A stretch of DNA of 64,000 nucleotides from Clarkia xantiana subsp. parviflora. Its lineage: Eukaryota > Streptophyta > Magnoliopsida > Myrtales > Onagraceae. This document shows, piece by piece, positions 10,941-23,895 of the stretch. Below the pieces are notes generated by a model. That model made no database searches. It worked only from the letters and a program-made list of their open reading frames with translations, and had not been told where the DNA came from. How positions within the stretch are numbered: the stretch's first letter is position 1; the number at the start of each line of letters is the position of its first letter. The stretch is taken from NCBI GenBank assembly GCA_036873135.1, contig JAPTYO010000053.1, forward strand, positions 62,001-126,000, read 5' to 3'. The position numbers and the translations under genes are program-made.

Positions 10941-13522
10941 TTACCGAAGAAACCATCTTTGAGCAGCAGATAGCGGGGCGCTTAAAAATGGAGCATATCG
11001 TTGAATCAGCGGATTAACTGTCCTCCCGATCTTAGCCCACACGCTTAGGTGATATCCTGCTGTCGCTGGTGCATGGTACATCAGCTTCAATATCTGCCAA
11101 ATCCAATAACATTCTTTTACACTTAAAACTACATATACAACAAGAACCAAAACTTACAAAACCTTCCTTTCTATAGGGTAGATAGATAGATACAAGGTAA
11201 AGAAAATAACCTGCCAATACATGAAGGTTTGCATAATGTTTCGTTGCCACCTGCAGAGAAATAGATAAGCAGATCAAACAATGCTGGTTAGAGTAGCCTC
11301 TGAGATAAAAAAGAATCAGTCATTGAATGTTACAAGACTTACGAGAACAAAGATATGATTAGCAAAAAGCCAAAGCCAATCTCAGCATGGGAGGACAATA
11401 TGCTCAGTGTAGTTGTGTTAGAATCAACCCAAACACATGGCTCTTCCAAGTACTTCCTACAAGCCAAAAGACCCAAATCAATTCAACTTAATAAGAGAGG
11501 GGAGAAAAAGAACTTACTTTTGTCTATGGCTAAGGCGAGAGCATATTGTTAACATTATGACAACGCAAGTTCTAGAAACTTGTATACATAAACTATTTGA
11601 GAACAGCAAATGAGGCCTAGTATCGCAAATAGTTTCATACTCTTTTTTATGTGGATTGCTGTCAAAGGACAGTATTTTCTAGAATAAATAAATTAATGTT
11701 AAAAGAACATTATGTATTTAGAAAAACAGCAGTCATCTCCATCTTGATGAAGGTTATTAAGTACCTATACAAGGAGGAACGGCTGAAATTGCGCCTTAGG
11801 AACTTGGCCACCAGCTCAAGAGCTCGACAGACAATTGGAATTAGAGCAACTATATAATAGAAACAATGATCGGTAAGAGGGCAATAAAGCATAATTGTGA
11901 TATGAGGACTTGATGCAATAATAAAATGAAGGAGAGCAGAGATTCTCACATCGAAGGAAAAGATTTGAAGTTACATTTGTCAAACTGTAGATGAAGTAGA
12001 TAAAATCCTTGGTTACAATAACTGTCTGCAAGTACACTTGCAGAGCTTGCAGATTCAATGCGGTCGGTTTCTGCAGTATACTCTGAGTCAGTAAAAGAAG
12101 TACAGACACATGATTCGACATACACAGAACAAAGAAAAAAAATATATGCTTACCCCATACAGAGAGTACAAGGAAAACAGGGAGGAACATATGGTGCCCA
12201 AAAATGAAAGACGGTATGCCTTATTAGAAAGACTTTTTGGCACCAAAGGAAATATTGCCAGCAAAGCCAGAATCAAAACCTGCAAGAAAAATGCAGCTAC
12301 AGGAATCAATAGAAAGTTGGCAAATACAAGACACCAACATAGTGAAATTCAACAAATGAAATTTTGAAATGCAAGATTGAAACATCATGCAGAAATTGCT
12401 AAAAAGTGTATTATTTATCATTGTGGTGAAAGCCAACAATACCCAAGCATTAATAGAGAACTGTATGGTCTGTCTATCCCAGCGTAGAGACGTTGGACCA
12501 GTAGCTGAAGTACCAGATGAACCTGAGCTTCTTGTAGATGAACCTACAAAGGAGGAATGCAGCTTCACATCATAGGATCAACATAGTCAAATACTGATAA
12601 ATGTGCTATTTATGTCTTTTAGGAAGCTTAAGCTGATATATGATCAGAAAAGAGGGTGAATTTGATTAAAGAGGATGTCACGTAATCCATGAATACATAT
12701 AAATTGACAAAATGCTTTAATTTCAGTTATTTCGCAAGGGAATAATACAAGCAAGTAGCAACCTGCACTTTGATTTCGAGCATGTACACTACTTCCTGCT
12801 GCTGAAGCCGTTGAAGGAGCAGACTGCCTTGACGACTGTGATGAACTACCTGAAGACATCGCCTCCACTACAAGTTCAGGGTCCTGGAAAGAAGTACATA
12901 ACAGAAACATTTGTTTACAAGCTGAAAAGATGAAGAATACGCAATCATCAAGGCCATATGTGCATCCTCTAGATACAACATCGCATTATACAGCAATCAT
13001 GAAAGTATGCAACACAACTTGTGTAGTAATTTATGTTTAAGTTTCGCTATTCCATTTCCAGTTCAACAGAGCCTTCAAATAAAAATACAGTAGAAAAGAT
13101 AACTCGCTATGTATGTGTTAGTACACAATATTACATATAGAAATGTTAATCAAACAAGGAAAGCTAGACGATCGGAATCCAGTCTCACAGATAAACTAAA
13201 TTGAGCAAGTTTTGTACTCAAGTGAAACCATACAAATCAAGCGAAAGCAATCTAAATCGAATACAATTACTAGCAAGTCAACAAGATTGCAAACCCTAAC
13301 CAACAGCAATCAAACGAAAAATCCAGATGGAGTGTGAGAACGTACGATGAAGCGCTGATAGAATTTGCGCTTATAGTGATCGACGACGTCGGAACGGGAC
13401 GCCATGTGAGGAGGGATCAAGATATTGGACCAGTAATCGGCCCATCGAGGATCTCGCTCGTAATCATACGCCGACGCCGCAATTTTCTTCAACCTCTGCG
13501 GATCTTCGTTTTGTTCACCCAT
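10941..13522 (-). CDS. TMEM33/Pom33-like multi-pass ER membrane protein
   Basis: Nine exons, in transcript order: 13522..13346, 12883..12763, 12543..12443, 12279..12154, 12070..11950, 11849..11765, 11456..11343, 11250..11211 and 11093..10941. They give 345 residues with consistent phases. The N-terminus is hydrophilic (PQRLKKIAASAYDYE, WADYWSNILIPPHMASR) and is followed by a Ser-rich linker at about residues 65-110. After it come hydrophobic segments including VLILALLAIFPLVP, FLGTICSSLFSLYSLYG and FGFLLIISLFSW. A conserved loop CRALELVAKFLRRNF and the C-terminal YHAPATAGYHLSVWAKIGR region complete it. The layout fits the TMEM33/Pom33 family, which shapes ER tubules and associates with reticulons and nuclear pores in other eukaryotes. 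The plant function is not established by the sequence. The N-terminal extension is a plant feature relative to animal TMEM33, from memory. Confidence 0.8.
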
Positions 13523-14220
13523 CGATGATCTCTCGGGAGAGGATCAGGTTGCGCAGTTTCCTCTTCTTCGGTAGGGGATGTGGAAGGAAAGAGACGACAA
13601 CCGGGAATCGAGAGATACTTCGTGCTTGCTTCGTTTGTGTATGTGGATCCTTCCCCAACCTTACTCTATCCAGTCTTTGCAGTGCCGAAAGACGGCGTCG
13701 TAGCAGCAGCAAATAAGCTGAAAGTAAGGCCACTATGATTTCATCGGAATAATAATAATAATTAATGTATGTTTTTTAAAAAAATAAATATTAGGCCATT
13801 AATTATTCTTAGTAACAATGCTCATATTAATATAAAACATATTATGACCTAAGAAGGCACCATTTTCCCCAAGTTATGAACTAAACAGACATTATTAGAC
13901 AGAACAAAGCTAACTAGTACAGCCGAATCCGAAATAATTTTACAAATATCCGATAAAATACCAAAATGATAAACAAGACTAGATATGGGTGATGCAATAA
14001 GATGAGCTAAAACTTGGGAGTCTGTCTTAAGAGAATGCGTATATACTTTGATTCTTTCCAATTTTAAATAACGAATAAAAAGCAGCTACATTGTGAACAT
14101 ATCGTAAACTTAAATTAACTAGACTACTACTGACTAGCATGATAATACAAATTCATATCATAGCATCAAAATCTTCATCATCATCATGCTTCTACACTTC
14201 TTGACTTGTAACCCGAATTT
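13523..14220. other. Intergenic between TMEM33-like and APC8 genes
   Basis: It contains the TMEM33-like 5' UTR and promoter, a short (AAT)n patch near 13750 and the APC8 3' UTR. Nothing else recognised. Confidence 0.6.
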
Positions 14221-16641
14221 TTACGGAGGAAAAAGATCAACTTCCATTGGAGGCAAACCCTGGTTTGTTCTTATTGATCTTAGCAAGCTCTTTGCTGTTT
14301 CCTTCTCCTACATTAACCCCAAAAACAAAAAATAGTTTCAAAATCATTGCAATTATCATCAGTGAGCTAGCTTCATTCATTCAAAAAGTAAAAACAACTT
14401 ACTGGACCGGTGTAATCCATAAGGCGGTTGCAGTAAACCTCGGACTCATCAAACCTCTTCTGGTCATTACAGTGTCTAGCAAGAAACAGCAGAGCTTCAA
14501 CCATGTTAGGCCCTTCCCTCTCTTCAGCCTCCATCCTCTCCAAATCCTTCTTATAGTAGAAACTCGCTTCCTCGCTTCTTCCGAGTTCACAATGAAGCTT
14601 AGCCAATCGATTTAGCGCTATTGCTTCCCTATCATTGCAATTCGCCGCCCTTCGATAACACTTAATCGCCTCCTCAAGCATGTGTAGCTGCTCTGTTTCG
14701 TAACACTGAGCCATAGCAATCCATAACCGAGAATCACTCGCCTGCAAGGAAACCGATTTTCTAAAATAATGCAGAGCGTAGTAAGGCATTCCTGTCATTT
14801 CATAAGCTTGACCTAACCCATACCATGCTCGATAATCGTTAGGGTTTATATCCACAGCCCTTCTGTACGCATCCACAGCAGCAGGTGTGTTCTTCATCTC
14901 CACATATTCATGACCCATCAAAGTCCAAGCAGATAAGTAATTCTTGTTCAGTTTCAGCGCCCTTCTGAAATACATAACTGATTTCTCATGCTGCCCTTTT
15001 AAACTGTAGTAGTTTCCAATTATGCAGCAAGATTCGGGTCTGTATTTATCGGTCATAAATACTCTGTGGGCAAGGAAGCTTAAAGAGGCGAAACACTCTT
15101 TAGCATAAAGCACATTTGAATACATATCCATGTCTTCGACTCTATAAGGATCGTTCCTTAATAGGTCTTCGAATATCACCTCAACTTGGTCGAATTCCCT
15201 TAAACTGTACTGGGCTTTCGCAATCTGAGCTTGAATGTAGTTGCTGAAACTGAAAGTGGTTTGCAGATATTCGTACTTGGATAAAGACTCGTTGTGCATT
15301 CTTAGTTCTTGGTAAGAACTAGCAAGAAAGAAGTCCTTCATCCAATGGTTATTGAGAGAGAGGTTGTTTAAAACATCGATTATGGTGCACAAGGACTGTA
15401 GCTCCGACCATGCGCTCCAGTTCCATGGATAGTTATTCACTGATTCCACAAGAACGGTTCGAGCAAGGCTTTGGTTGCCTTTTTCTTTGAGGACAAGACC
15501 GTACAGGTATAAACAGAAGGGATCTATTGATCCGTTCTTACGGAGAACTGACAACTCCCTCTCCAATGCAACTAGTTCTTTGTTCATAGCATCAGACTTG
15601 CCCAAAGGTCCCTCGAGTTCTATCACCTCTTCCTCTTTCCGTTTTTCTCCAGCCTTCATGAGAGAAAACAATAATATATCTCAATCTTTATCTGTATAAT
15701 AAAAAAGTATATTTTCAAGAAATCTTATCATGCATTAGTTGAAATTCAGAAAATAAGTATTGAATCAAGCAATAATAAGATTTCTGACATTTTTATAAGC
15801 TTGATTTACTCTTGAGTCTTGTCATCAATGATTTATATGTTTTCTGGAGCAAGATTCTTAATATGCTACGATGATACAAAAATAAATTATTGAGAAAATC
15901 AATCAAGTACCGTTACCGAAATTAGGCTAGAGCAGTGTAAGCATAGACAATTAGAGCCTCAAATTTGATCAGCTCATTCCAAAGGAAACACACCGTATTA
16001 AATTATCAAGCAATAGAAAATGGGAGTGCAAGAACTGAGATAGTTGCTGAAGAACAAACCAGATAGAGAGCATAACAACGAAGGAAGATGGATTTCTTTC
16101 CAGTCTGGTCCCGAAGAACATGAGCAGCTCTTCTATACTCCCGACAATCGAAGTAGGATTTTGCAAGAAGGTAAAAGTCTCCATCTATTGCATCATCCTC
16201 TTCCATCACAGGAGTGGAAAAAGACACCCCAACAATTGGAGTGGAAGTGATGTCACTGGTGCGGAATCTCCTGCGGATACTGGAGCTCCCTCGCTGGAAC
16301 CTTGTGTTTGAAGGCGTAAATTTGGCAGGGTCTAATTCAATCCCCACTAGTTGCTCTCCTGCCCTGCGTAGCCACAGTGAATTTTATCCACTTTTGAGAG
16401 CTTGAAAATAGTGGATTTCAAGAAACATTGTAAATTAATGCAGATCCAGAAATACAAGTTGGAACCAAAAGCTCCGAACTTTGAACGTTCGAAGAGTTGG
16501 GCACTAACGGAAAGTAAGGAGTCTAGGGTTTGTGCGTAAAGGAGGAGATAGATACCATTTGGAAGCAGAGTAGAGGCACCGGTCGCTGAGCTGTCGGATC
16601 GCCGCTCGCAGCTCATTTCGGCAACTCTCTTTGGAGCTCAT
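14221..16641 (-). CDS. APC8: Anaphase-promoting complex subunit 8 (CDC23)
   Basis: Four exons (16641..16556, 16363..16060, 15653..14403, 14307..14221) encode 575 residues, matching plant APC8 (~579). APC8 is a TPR scaffold subunit of the nuclear APC/C ubiquitin ligase that drives mitotic exit by degrading cyclins and securin. The N-terminus [20 protein letters not shown] and the motif [12 protein letters not shown] are diagnostic of the plant proteins. TPR repeats fill the second half (for example [40 protein letters not shown] and [19 protein letters not shown]). The start at 16641 lies upstream of a shadow frame that begins at 16616; only the 16641 frame gives the family N-terminus. Exon 3 carries most of the protein. 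The C-terminus is short ([12 protein letters not shown]). Confidence 0.96.
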
Positions 16642-18439
16642 TGACGCGGTCGAGGATCTCTACAGATCCAGGAAGAGATTCAAACCGGTCCGACCGTTCT
16701 TGAAGCTAAAAGGAGCAGAATCAGCAGAAATACATACACTCCAACCCAGAAATCACATAAATCCAACATAGCCATACTCATACAAAGATTATAGTCATAC
16801 TCATACAAAGATTTTCCAACACAACTAAGGCATATCATCCATGTCTTAAACTCAAAGTCTCAAACACAATAAAACATTTCACTAATGTCTAATCTTAAAG
16901 TCTCAATATCAAACACAATACATATCACACAGGGCAAAGTTTAATCATAAAAAGTGCTCTCTACAAACGAAAAGATACTGAATAGAAGTATACGTTTAAT
17001 CATAAAATCTAACCAAAAACTAATGCTTAAATCAATTGGAAACTCCTAAATCAGTCCACTGCTTCTGAATAAACCATTCTCATATAAATGAAAACCTCAA
17101 ATACAGCTAAAAGGGACGCAACAATAAAGTGAAAGTGAGGCAGCGACAAAGCATCAATCAAATTAATATCTATACTTCTAATTTCAACGATTTCGACAGG
17201 AATAACGAATTTTTTGCTTGAAGAAATCTGAGATAATTATCGCTACTACCGTGTATGTATAAATATTCTTCATCCTTCGCAGAGTAGCAGCTGTACCTAA
17301 ATAAGACGTTAACAAAAACTAGACAAGGATAGCGGCGGAGGAGACGTGTAGCAGCAAGGCTTGACGGCGAGGCGTAGCGGCATGGCTTGACGGCGAGGCT
17401 GGCGGAATCAGAGGAGGCGGAGACGCTGTCAGTCTCAGTGAGGAGTTGAGGTTGAGAGCTTGAAATCTGCGAGGGTTGAGGCTTGAGATAGGTTTAAGTG
17501 TTTAACCGATTTAATTTAAGTTTTCAGTTTATTTACATAGTAAATAGTGATTTAGATATGTTAATCTATATAACGTATCAATAGTTAAATAGTTATATAT
17601 GACTCAATTCACCTAAGTTCGTATTAACCTGAGTTCGTGTGTAGTCAATTTGTTTTAAATACAATATCTGGGATTAGACCGGACTTAGATGAGTCTCATG
17701 GCTCACTCATGCCGATTAAAACTCTAAATAAATCATATCTCAATCAGTCGAGTTAGGAGATCTCTCTGGCCTAGATTCTTCCTAAATACAATCATCCAAA
17801 CTAGGTGACCTAGTCTGACACGAGTTTGGACGAACCCCTAACTAGCTAAATCAAGTCATGAGTTACTAACAAGTCACACTAATCACACTTCGGATAGTTG
17901 ATACTCCAAATAATACAATTTTATTTGTATAATTTCAAGCATAGAGTGTAAATATTAAAACCATATCAGAGGAGACGTCTCATATGGAATTTAAATTATA
18001 TTTATTTCAAAATACACGTTTCGTTACCAATTGATCCTATTAATACATTTCGAGATGGGATCTTCCTTGCTATTAGCATTTAAATTGAGTCACTACATAT
18101 TGATATCGATGCTTTAACTGTTTAACAACTCATATTTAATAGCTTATTTTCCAACTTGAAACTTATGCATGTTATTTTGGATAGTAGGATTTTGTTGCTC
18201 CAGATACAAACTCAGCTACAACGAAACCAACTCAGTCGCAGATGCCATAATTATGTATTCTATTAGAATACACTAATAATTAAGTTTTGTTACACATTGT
18301 ATACTCTTAGAGTAGCTCGACTTTTTACTTTAGATATTGTATATGTTTACTAGCTCCAATTAATTAGTTGTAACGACTAGTACTACTTTTAATTGATTGA
18401 ACTGATTTGTGTTGAATTGGTACAACCAAATTTATAGTG
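16642..18439. other. Intergenic upstream of APC8, with two small direct repeats
   Basis: Direct repeat CATACTCATACAAAGATT at 16773 and 16796. A GC-rich patch at 17330..17470 contains GGCTTGACGGCGAGGC twice (17358 and 17384); it could be part of an unannotated 5' UTR or exon. The rest is AT-rich without recognisable coding sequence. Confidence 0.5.
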
Positions 18440-18459
18440 TAAAACGGGCCGGATCCAAC

Positions 18460-18592
18460 TATTGGGCTTATGTAGACACCTTTGTGGACTAAACCCTAAA
18501 ATTGAAAGCCCAGAACACACCATCGTGGACGGAATCAGTGGGTACTCCAAATCGGCGTTCATCTGAAGAATCCAAACCCTAATTCTCAGTCC
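18460..18592 (+). promoter_or_regulatory. Telo-box / site II promoter module
   Basis: Site II motifs (TTGGGCTT near 18462 and, inverted, AAGCCCAG near 18508) flank a telo-box (AAACCCTAA near 18492). A second telo-box-like AACCCTAAT lies near 18574 and a TATATAT stretch near 18596. This combination is typical of plant ribosomal-protein and snoRNA gene promoters. The transcript it drives is not an obvious protein-coding gene. Confidence 0.6.
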
Positions 18593-18750
18593 CTCTATAT
18601 ATTGCTTCCGATCATCTCTTCTAATACATCTGCCACTCCTAGTTTCTTACTTTCATTTTTCCTCTTGATTGATTCATAGCTTCTTTCTTTCATTCTTATT
18701 CACGATTGATTGATTGTTTTGCTTTTTGTCTGAAATTCTATTTGCAATCC

Positions 18751-18869
18751 ATGGTTAGATGGCGGTGACGACTTCTAATATTCAAGCTCAACAGACCGGA
18801 ATGCAGGGTCTCTCGATAAGAAAGCACTTTGCGTGTCGACAAACCCGCTGAACTGAGCCATCTAACCAT
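18751..18869 (+). ncRNA. Candidate structured RNA with a 13-bp terminal stem
   Basis: ATGGTTAGATGGC (18751..18763) pairs perfectly with GCCATCTAACCAT (18857..18869). Just inside the stem are GGTGACGA, one base from a box C consensus, and CTGA directly before the 3' arm, a perfect box D. This layout resembles a box C/D snoRNA of 119 nt. A 30-codon ORF starting at the ATG at 18760 spans most of the region and is an alternative reading. I could not match a guide sequence to rRNA with confidence. Confidence 0.35.
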
Positions 18870-20658
18870 ATGCTATAAAAAATTGCTCCTTTTTTCTCCA
18901 CCAATTTCTCACTGTTTTATAAAAAAATTGTATGTATTTTCATGTTTTATAAATTTTCTATAAGTTTTGTGATTGGAATCTTTATGATTCTGGGTTGGTG
19001 TTGATTTTCTGTCATGGTTTGATTCAAGCTAGGGAATGAGGATGAAGCAAATTGAATATAATCCAACACTTGATCTGAGATGTTCATCATCTAGTGATGT
19101 TTAATCAATACTGCTCCTGAATCTCTGCTTGTTTCTGAAATATTATTAGGTTTGAAAAGTGAATTTCAAAGGCTTTATTCATGTGATGACATATGGAAAT
19201 ATTCTTAGGACACCTTCCTACACAGCAAATTGCTGTGGATGAGAAAAAAATCCATGTGCTGATGATGATACATATCTACTTTTGAATGCATTATTAAGTA
19301 GATTCATTTATGAACGACTGTATTTGGAAATTAAGATTTTGGATCAATCAAAATGTATTATTTCATCTATTAACTACTGAGAATTTTGCAGTTCTTGTTG
19401 ATCTTGAAACTTGTTAAAAAGAATCTGACTTTTAAATGTAACAATTTTATTAGTTGGTATTGGAAGAAAACTCCTCTGCTTTGCTATGCAAGGTGCACGA
19501 AGATGGTTGCTGCTGCTATCACTATAAGGAACACGAAGATCATTAAGATACTATGTGGAGACAGCATTACATCACCCTAAATTTTAATATTCTAGCATAT
19601 TGTATTCACATTAAGACTTAAAGTCTACTGAGGCATGCTGTACTGTAAGATGTTATTAATTCCAGTAATGAGAATTAATTAATAATTTGTAAAAGAGCTA
19701 AGAGCAAGACATAAATTTTGCTCTCATTACGTCTTATTGATTCTGATTTACACACAACAGATACAAGCGCCGTCTGTTTCTTGTTTCTTGGCGTTTTTGC
19801 TATTGCTATTTTTTTAGATTAACATCACCAAGAACAGAAAAAAAACACTGCTTGGAAGGCCGAACTAAATTTACTAAACATCATTTTCTGTTATTCATAC
19901 ATAATAAGACGCTTGGCCAACAAAAATAATGAAATAAGACGCTGTAAATACTAAATATACATATATTACATATTATATATAAAGTAAAAAAGTAAAAAGT
20001 ATTTGCTTTTTATCTTAAAAATTGCAACTTTATTTTTGGTTAATAAAATTGCAACTTACTATTGATGAACAAATCAGGCTACCACTGAGCAACCAATCCT
20101 TTCACTGGAACGCGGCTCTACCATAAGACATCATCAATCCGCGAGCTCCCAGATCCACCAACACTTTCTACGAAGCGACATATATCATCCATAAGTCGTG
20201 ATCGATACTCTTACAAGTTCTTCGCGAATCGCAACTGTTGCTTCACGGTTTATCTCGCAAACCCAATTCTTTTTTCACGAATTATCGAAGGTTAGAATCC
20301 TACGCGTTTGATCTTTTATTGAAGAAAACTAAAATTACGACATCTGATTAATCTTTCATAGGTTACGTTCTTGTCGAGTGATTGTGGTAGTACGCCTTTG
20401 CATATTGGTGATTTCTGTAACCTTCAATTTCATTGTAGTTGTTTCTCTGCCACGTTTTCTGGTTTGCATTTTCAGTTTCTTGTTCTTGTATTCTTGAAAA
20501 TCCAAATTGAAATTTCTCTCAAGTTCTTGGTCTTTATCAGATCAAGAAAGTGATATTGTGCTCAATTCCTTGAATTATGAAGCAGAAACGAAATTGACGA
20601 ATGAATCATTGTAAGGATTCAGGCTACTGCTAATAAAGGAAATTGTTGGGTTTTGTAG
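18870..20658. other. Possible transcribed non-coding region, then 5' region of the TBC gene
   Basis: No reliable coding exon. GTGATGA at about 19180 and CTGA near 19260 bracket a second stretch with box C/D-like spacing, weaker than the first. From about 20100 the sequence probably holds the promoter and 5' UTR of the TBC gene. Confidence 0.4.
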
Positions 20659-22921
20659 ATGGAAAAGAAACGAACAGATGATCATGAACCTGGACCAACC
20701 CAGCAAAGGCCACTAGACAGGTTCGGTTTCATTAAGCAAGATCCTAATGTCTCCCCTGATAGTAGGAACAAGATCAGATCAGCATATGAATTTGAAAGGT
20801 ACTTGGTCCATTTGCCTGTTTTCCATGACACACAAAATTTCATGAATCTTAATAGATTGGAATTTATCTCATGTGCATCAACTTTACCAGGGAGGAAAGA
20901 AGGGTGAGAAAATGGAGGAAGATGATTGGAGTTGGAGGAAGTGAGTGGAAGCATTATGCTCGAAGAAAACCTCATGTTGTCAAGAGGCGTGTAAGGAAAG
21001 GGATTCCAGATTGCTTGAGAGGCCTTGTCTGGCAATTGATCTCTGGAAGTCGTGACCTTTTGCTAATGAATCCCGGTGTTTATGAGGTTGCATTTTCCTT
21101 CCTTAACCAACCTTACACATGAATATGTGAATAGTTTGAGAATATATTTACAAACCTATGACGGGACACCTTGAATTGCATACTTTTTGAAGCTTATTGC
21201 TTCATGTTTGTTCAAATTCACAAGTAATTCTCTGATTCTACGAGATGGGTGTTGATTTTAGGAGAGATAGATTATGCCTTACTAGTAGTACTATGAGTTG
21301 CTTAATATCTTGATTCTTGATATTGGTAATTTCTTTCTGATCATACAAATGAATATCCAATCTTTTGCTGATGTATCATACATTGAATAATTTGAGAAAA
21401 TTTTGCAGACCCTTAACAGGACACCTTAAATTTTTAACTTTTACTGCGTTTGGCTTCAATTCTTGGTAACGGGTGGCATTTCCTCAGAAATATATTATAT
21501 CTAATGTACTATGACTTGATTAAAGTCTTGATTCTTGAAATTGGTAATTAACTGATTTAACTGTATATACATTGCTGCAGCAATTGGTTATCTATGAGAC
21601 TTCACCTTCAGAAATGGACATCATTCGGGATATCTCTCGTACATTTCCTTCGCATGTTTTCTTTCAACAGAGACACGGACCAGGTCAGAGGTCTCTCTAC
21701 AATGTCTTGAAGGCATACTCTGTCTATGACAGAGATGTTGGATATGTACAGGTAAAGGAAAGCTCTGAAATTTAGTGATGCTATATGTTCTTAAGTTTTA
21801 AGGTTTTCAATTTTGTTGATTTTTTTTCAAGAGAATAATTAAATTGCCGGAATTTGCCACCAGGGTATGGGTTTCGTAGCGGGACTGCTGCTTCTTTATA
21901 TGAGCGAAGAAGATGCATTTTGGTTATTAGTTGCTTTACTTAAAGGAGCCGTCCACGCTCCAATGGAAGGCCTCTATTTGGTAAGTCATTTCTCTGATTC
22001 TGCTCTACATTTGTTCAGATTATATGCCAACAATATTTCCAAAGAAAAACTGCGAAAGAACAATTATATGGTTTAATTACAGTATTATTTACTGAATTTC
22101 TAGGACTGTATGTTTTATTTCATGATGAAGATCATATTTTTACTGCCATTAGGAAATTTGTAATTTTATATCGACCCAATTTTTGTTCTTTACAAAGTAC
22201 AAACCTATTTTATGTGAAGGTGGGGCTGCCATTGGTGCAACAATATCTTTTCCAATTCGACCGATTGATGAGAGAGTTATTACCGAAGCTCGGGGAGCAT
22301 TTCACTCAAGAAATGATAAACCCTAGTATGTATGGGAGCCAATGGTTCATAACCGTCTTTGCATATTCTTTCCCATTCCACTTGGCTCTTCGTATTTGGG
22401 ATGTTTTCCTATTCGAGGTCAGTACCCAAAAAGTGAACTTTCTAATGTTTGGACTGCTATGATACATCAAAATTTGATCTTTATGATGTTTTGTTTTTCA
22501 GGGTGTTAAAATTGTCTTCAAAGTTGGTCTGGCTTTGTTGAAATATTGCCATGATGACTTGGTAATGAAATTAAAGGATAGATAATTTTGATTTGGATTT
22601 TTCAAGATATTGTTTTGATTGGCAAACCTGGTAATTTTGTTTTCAGGTAAAGTTACCGTTCGAGAAACTCATCCACGCTTTGCGCAATTTTCCCGAGGAT
22701 GCAATGAATCCTGATGTTTTACTGCCAATGGCCTATTCAATCAAGGTCTGTAATTTCTGTCATTTTTAACCTAATTTTATTGTTCAGTCTGGGTTCATCA
22801 TTTATTCGGGTAATGATAGGTATCGAAGCGATTGGAAGAACTGAAGGAGGACTATGAGACGTTGAACGGAATATCGATCCAAGCTGAAGAACAGAGAACG
22901 AAGAAGAATCAGGTCAATTGA
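20659..22921 (+). CDS. TBC-domain Rab GTPase-activating protein
   Basis: Eight exons (20659..20798, 20891..21086, 21581..21751, 21864..21980, 22220..22417, 22502..22561, 22647..22745, 22820..22921) encode 360 residues. TBC proteins stimulate GTP hydrolysis by Rab GTPases in membrane traffic. Both catalytic fingers are present: the arginine finger in MDIIRDISRTFP (IxxDxxR) and the glutamine finger in DVGYVQGMGF (YxQ). The entry motif VRKGIPDCLRGLVWQLISGS precedes them. Further TBC features are HFTQEMINPSMYGSQWFITV, FPFHLALRIWDVFLFEG and a C-terminal Lys/Glu-rich helix (KRLEELKEDYETL) likely to form a coiled coil. The protein is essentially a TBC domain with a short N-terminal extension (residues 1-65), so it belongs to the small plant TBC type. 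Confidence 0.93.
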
Positions 22922-23807
22922 AGGAACAAACATCAGTTGATTGTTGATTCTGCATTTGTAAATCCCTTGTAAATTCAGTCATTCACTGTAAGCATTTGTT
23001 GTCAATTAGAATGTAATTTTTTTCTTGTTAGGATGGCCAAAAAGAGAAATTGGCTTCTTCTTTACCTAAGTTTTGAATTGTAAACCTGATTGTTAATCAT
23101 CTTTACACGTTTGACATTAGTGTATATTAATGGTTTGATTAGCAATTTTGTTGACACATCTTTGAAATTTAGACAATTTATTAGTTGAGTTGTTTTGGGA
23201 AAATTACTAGGTGAAATAATGCATTAGAGGTCAAAATTACCTAAAAATTGCATATGGCACTTTAAAACTTAATGATTTGCCTCTAATCCATTTTTTGCCT
23301 TCTGAATACAAATACAATTTGCCCCTAATCCAATTATTGTCCTCTGAATACAAATACTAGATCTATCCCTGATTAAATCTCTCACAAACTTCAATTAGCA
23401 AAGGAACAAATTTCCTAAGAGTTCAGCTAATAAATTAAAAATTCATTCAATTATGTTATTTGTACAAAAAATAACAAAGCAAATAATTTAAGTTCAACAA
23501 GACAACAAACAATGTACAACATCAAATAGACTTTATAAAGTTCACCTACCAGATTACTCAAATTAACCAAATTTCAGCTGCTAATTTACCCTATAATTAA
23601 AAATTGCTAAGCTTCCCTTTTTTAACCACCAACAATTGACTTCTTGCTAGATGGACCTAGATGCTATGCAGCATATCTGTTTCTGCTTCACTTTCAAGTG
23701 CCTACCTTTAATCTCCATCTTGTGGCTGAGGTGCATCATGATCTATACTTCTTTCCAGCATGGCAGCTCCTCATTGGAGAATTGGGGATTTTGCCTCATG
23801 GAGAGGA

Positions 23808-23895
23808 GCTCCCGAATCAACTGCTTGGTCGGAATCGTTCCCCAATCAACTACATGGTCGGAGTCGCTCCCGAATCAACTACTTGGTCAGAAATC
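23808..23895. repeat. Three tandem 29-30-bp units
   Basis: Units start at 23808, 23837 and 23866, each of the form GYTCCCGAATCAACTRCWTGG. They lie in intergenic DNA, several point differences apart. Confidence 0.9.

Noticed and set aside
14247..14615. Plus-strand frame of 122 codons over the APC8 3' end
   Set aside because: It is antisense to verified APC8 exons and has no recognisable domain.
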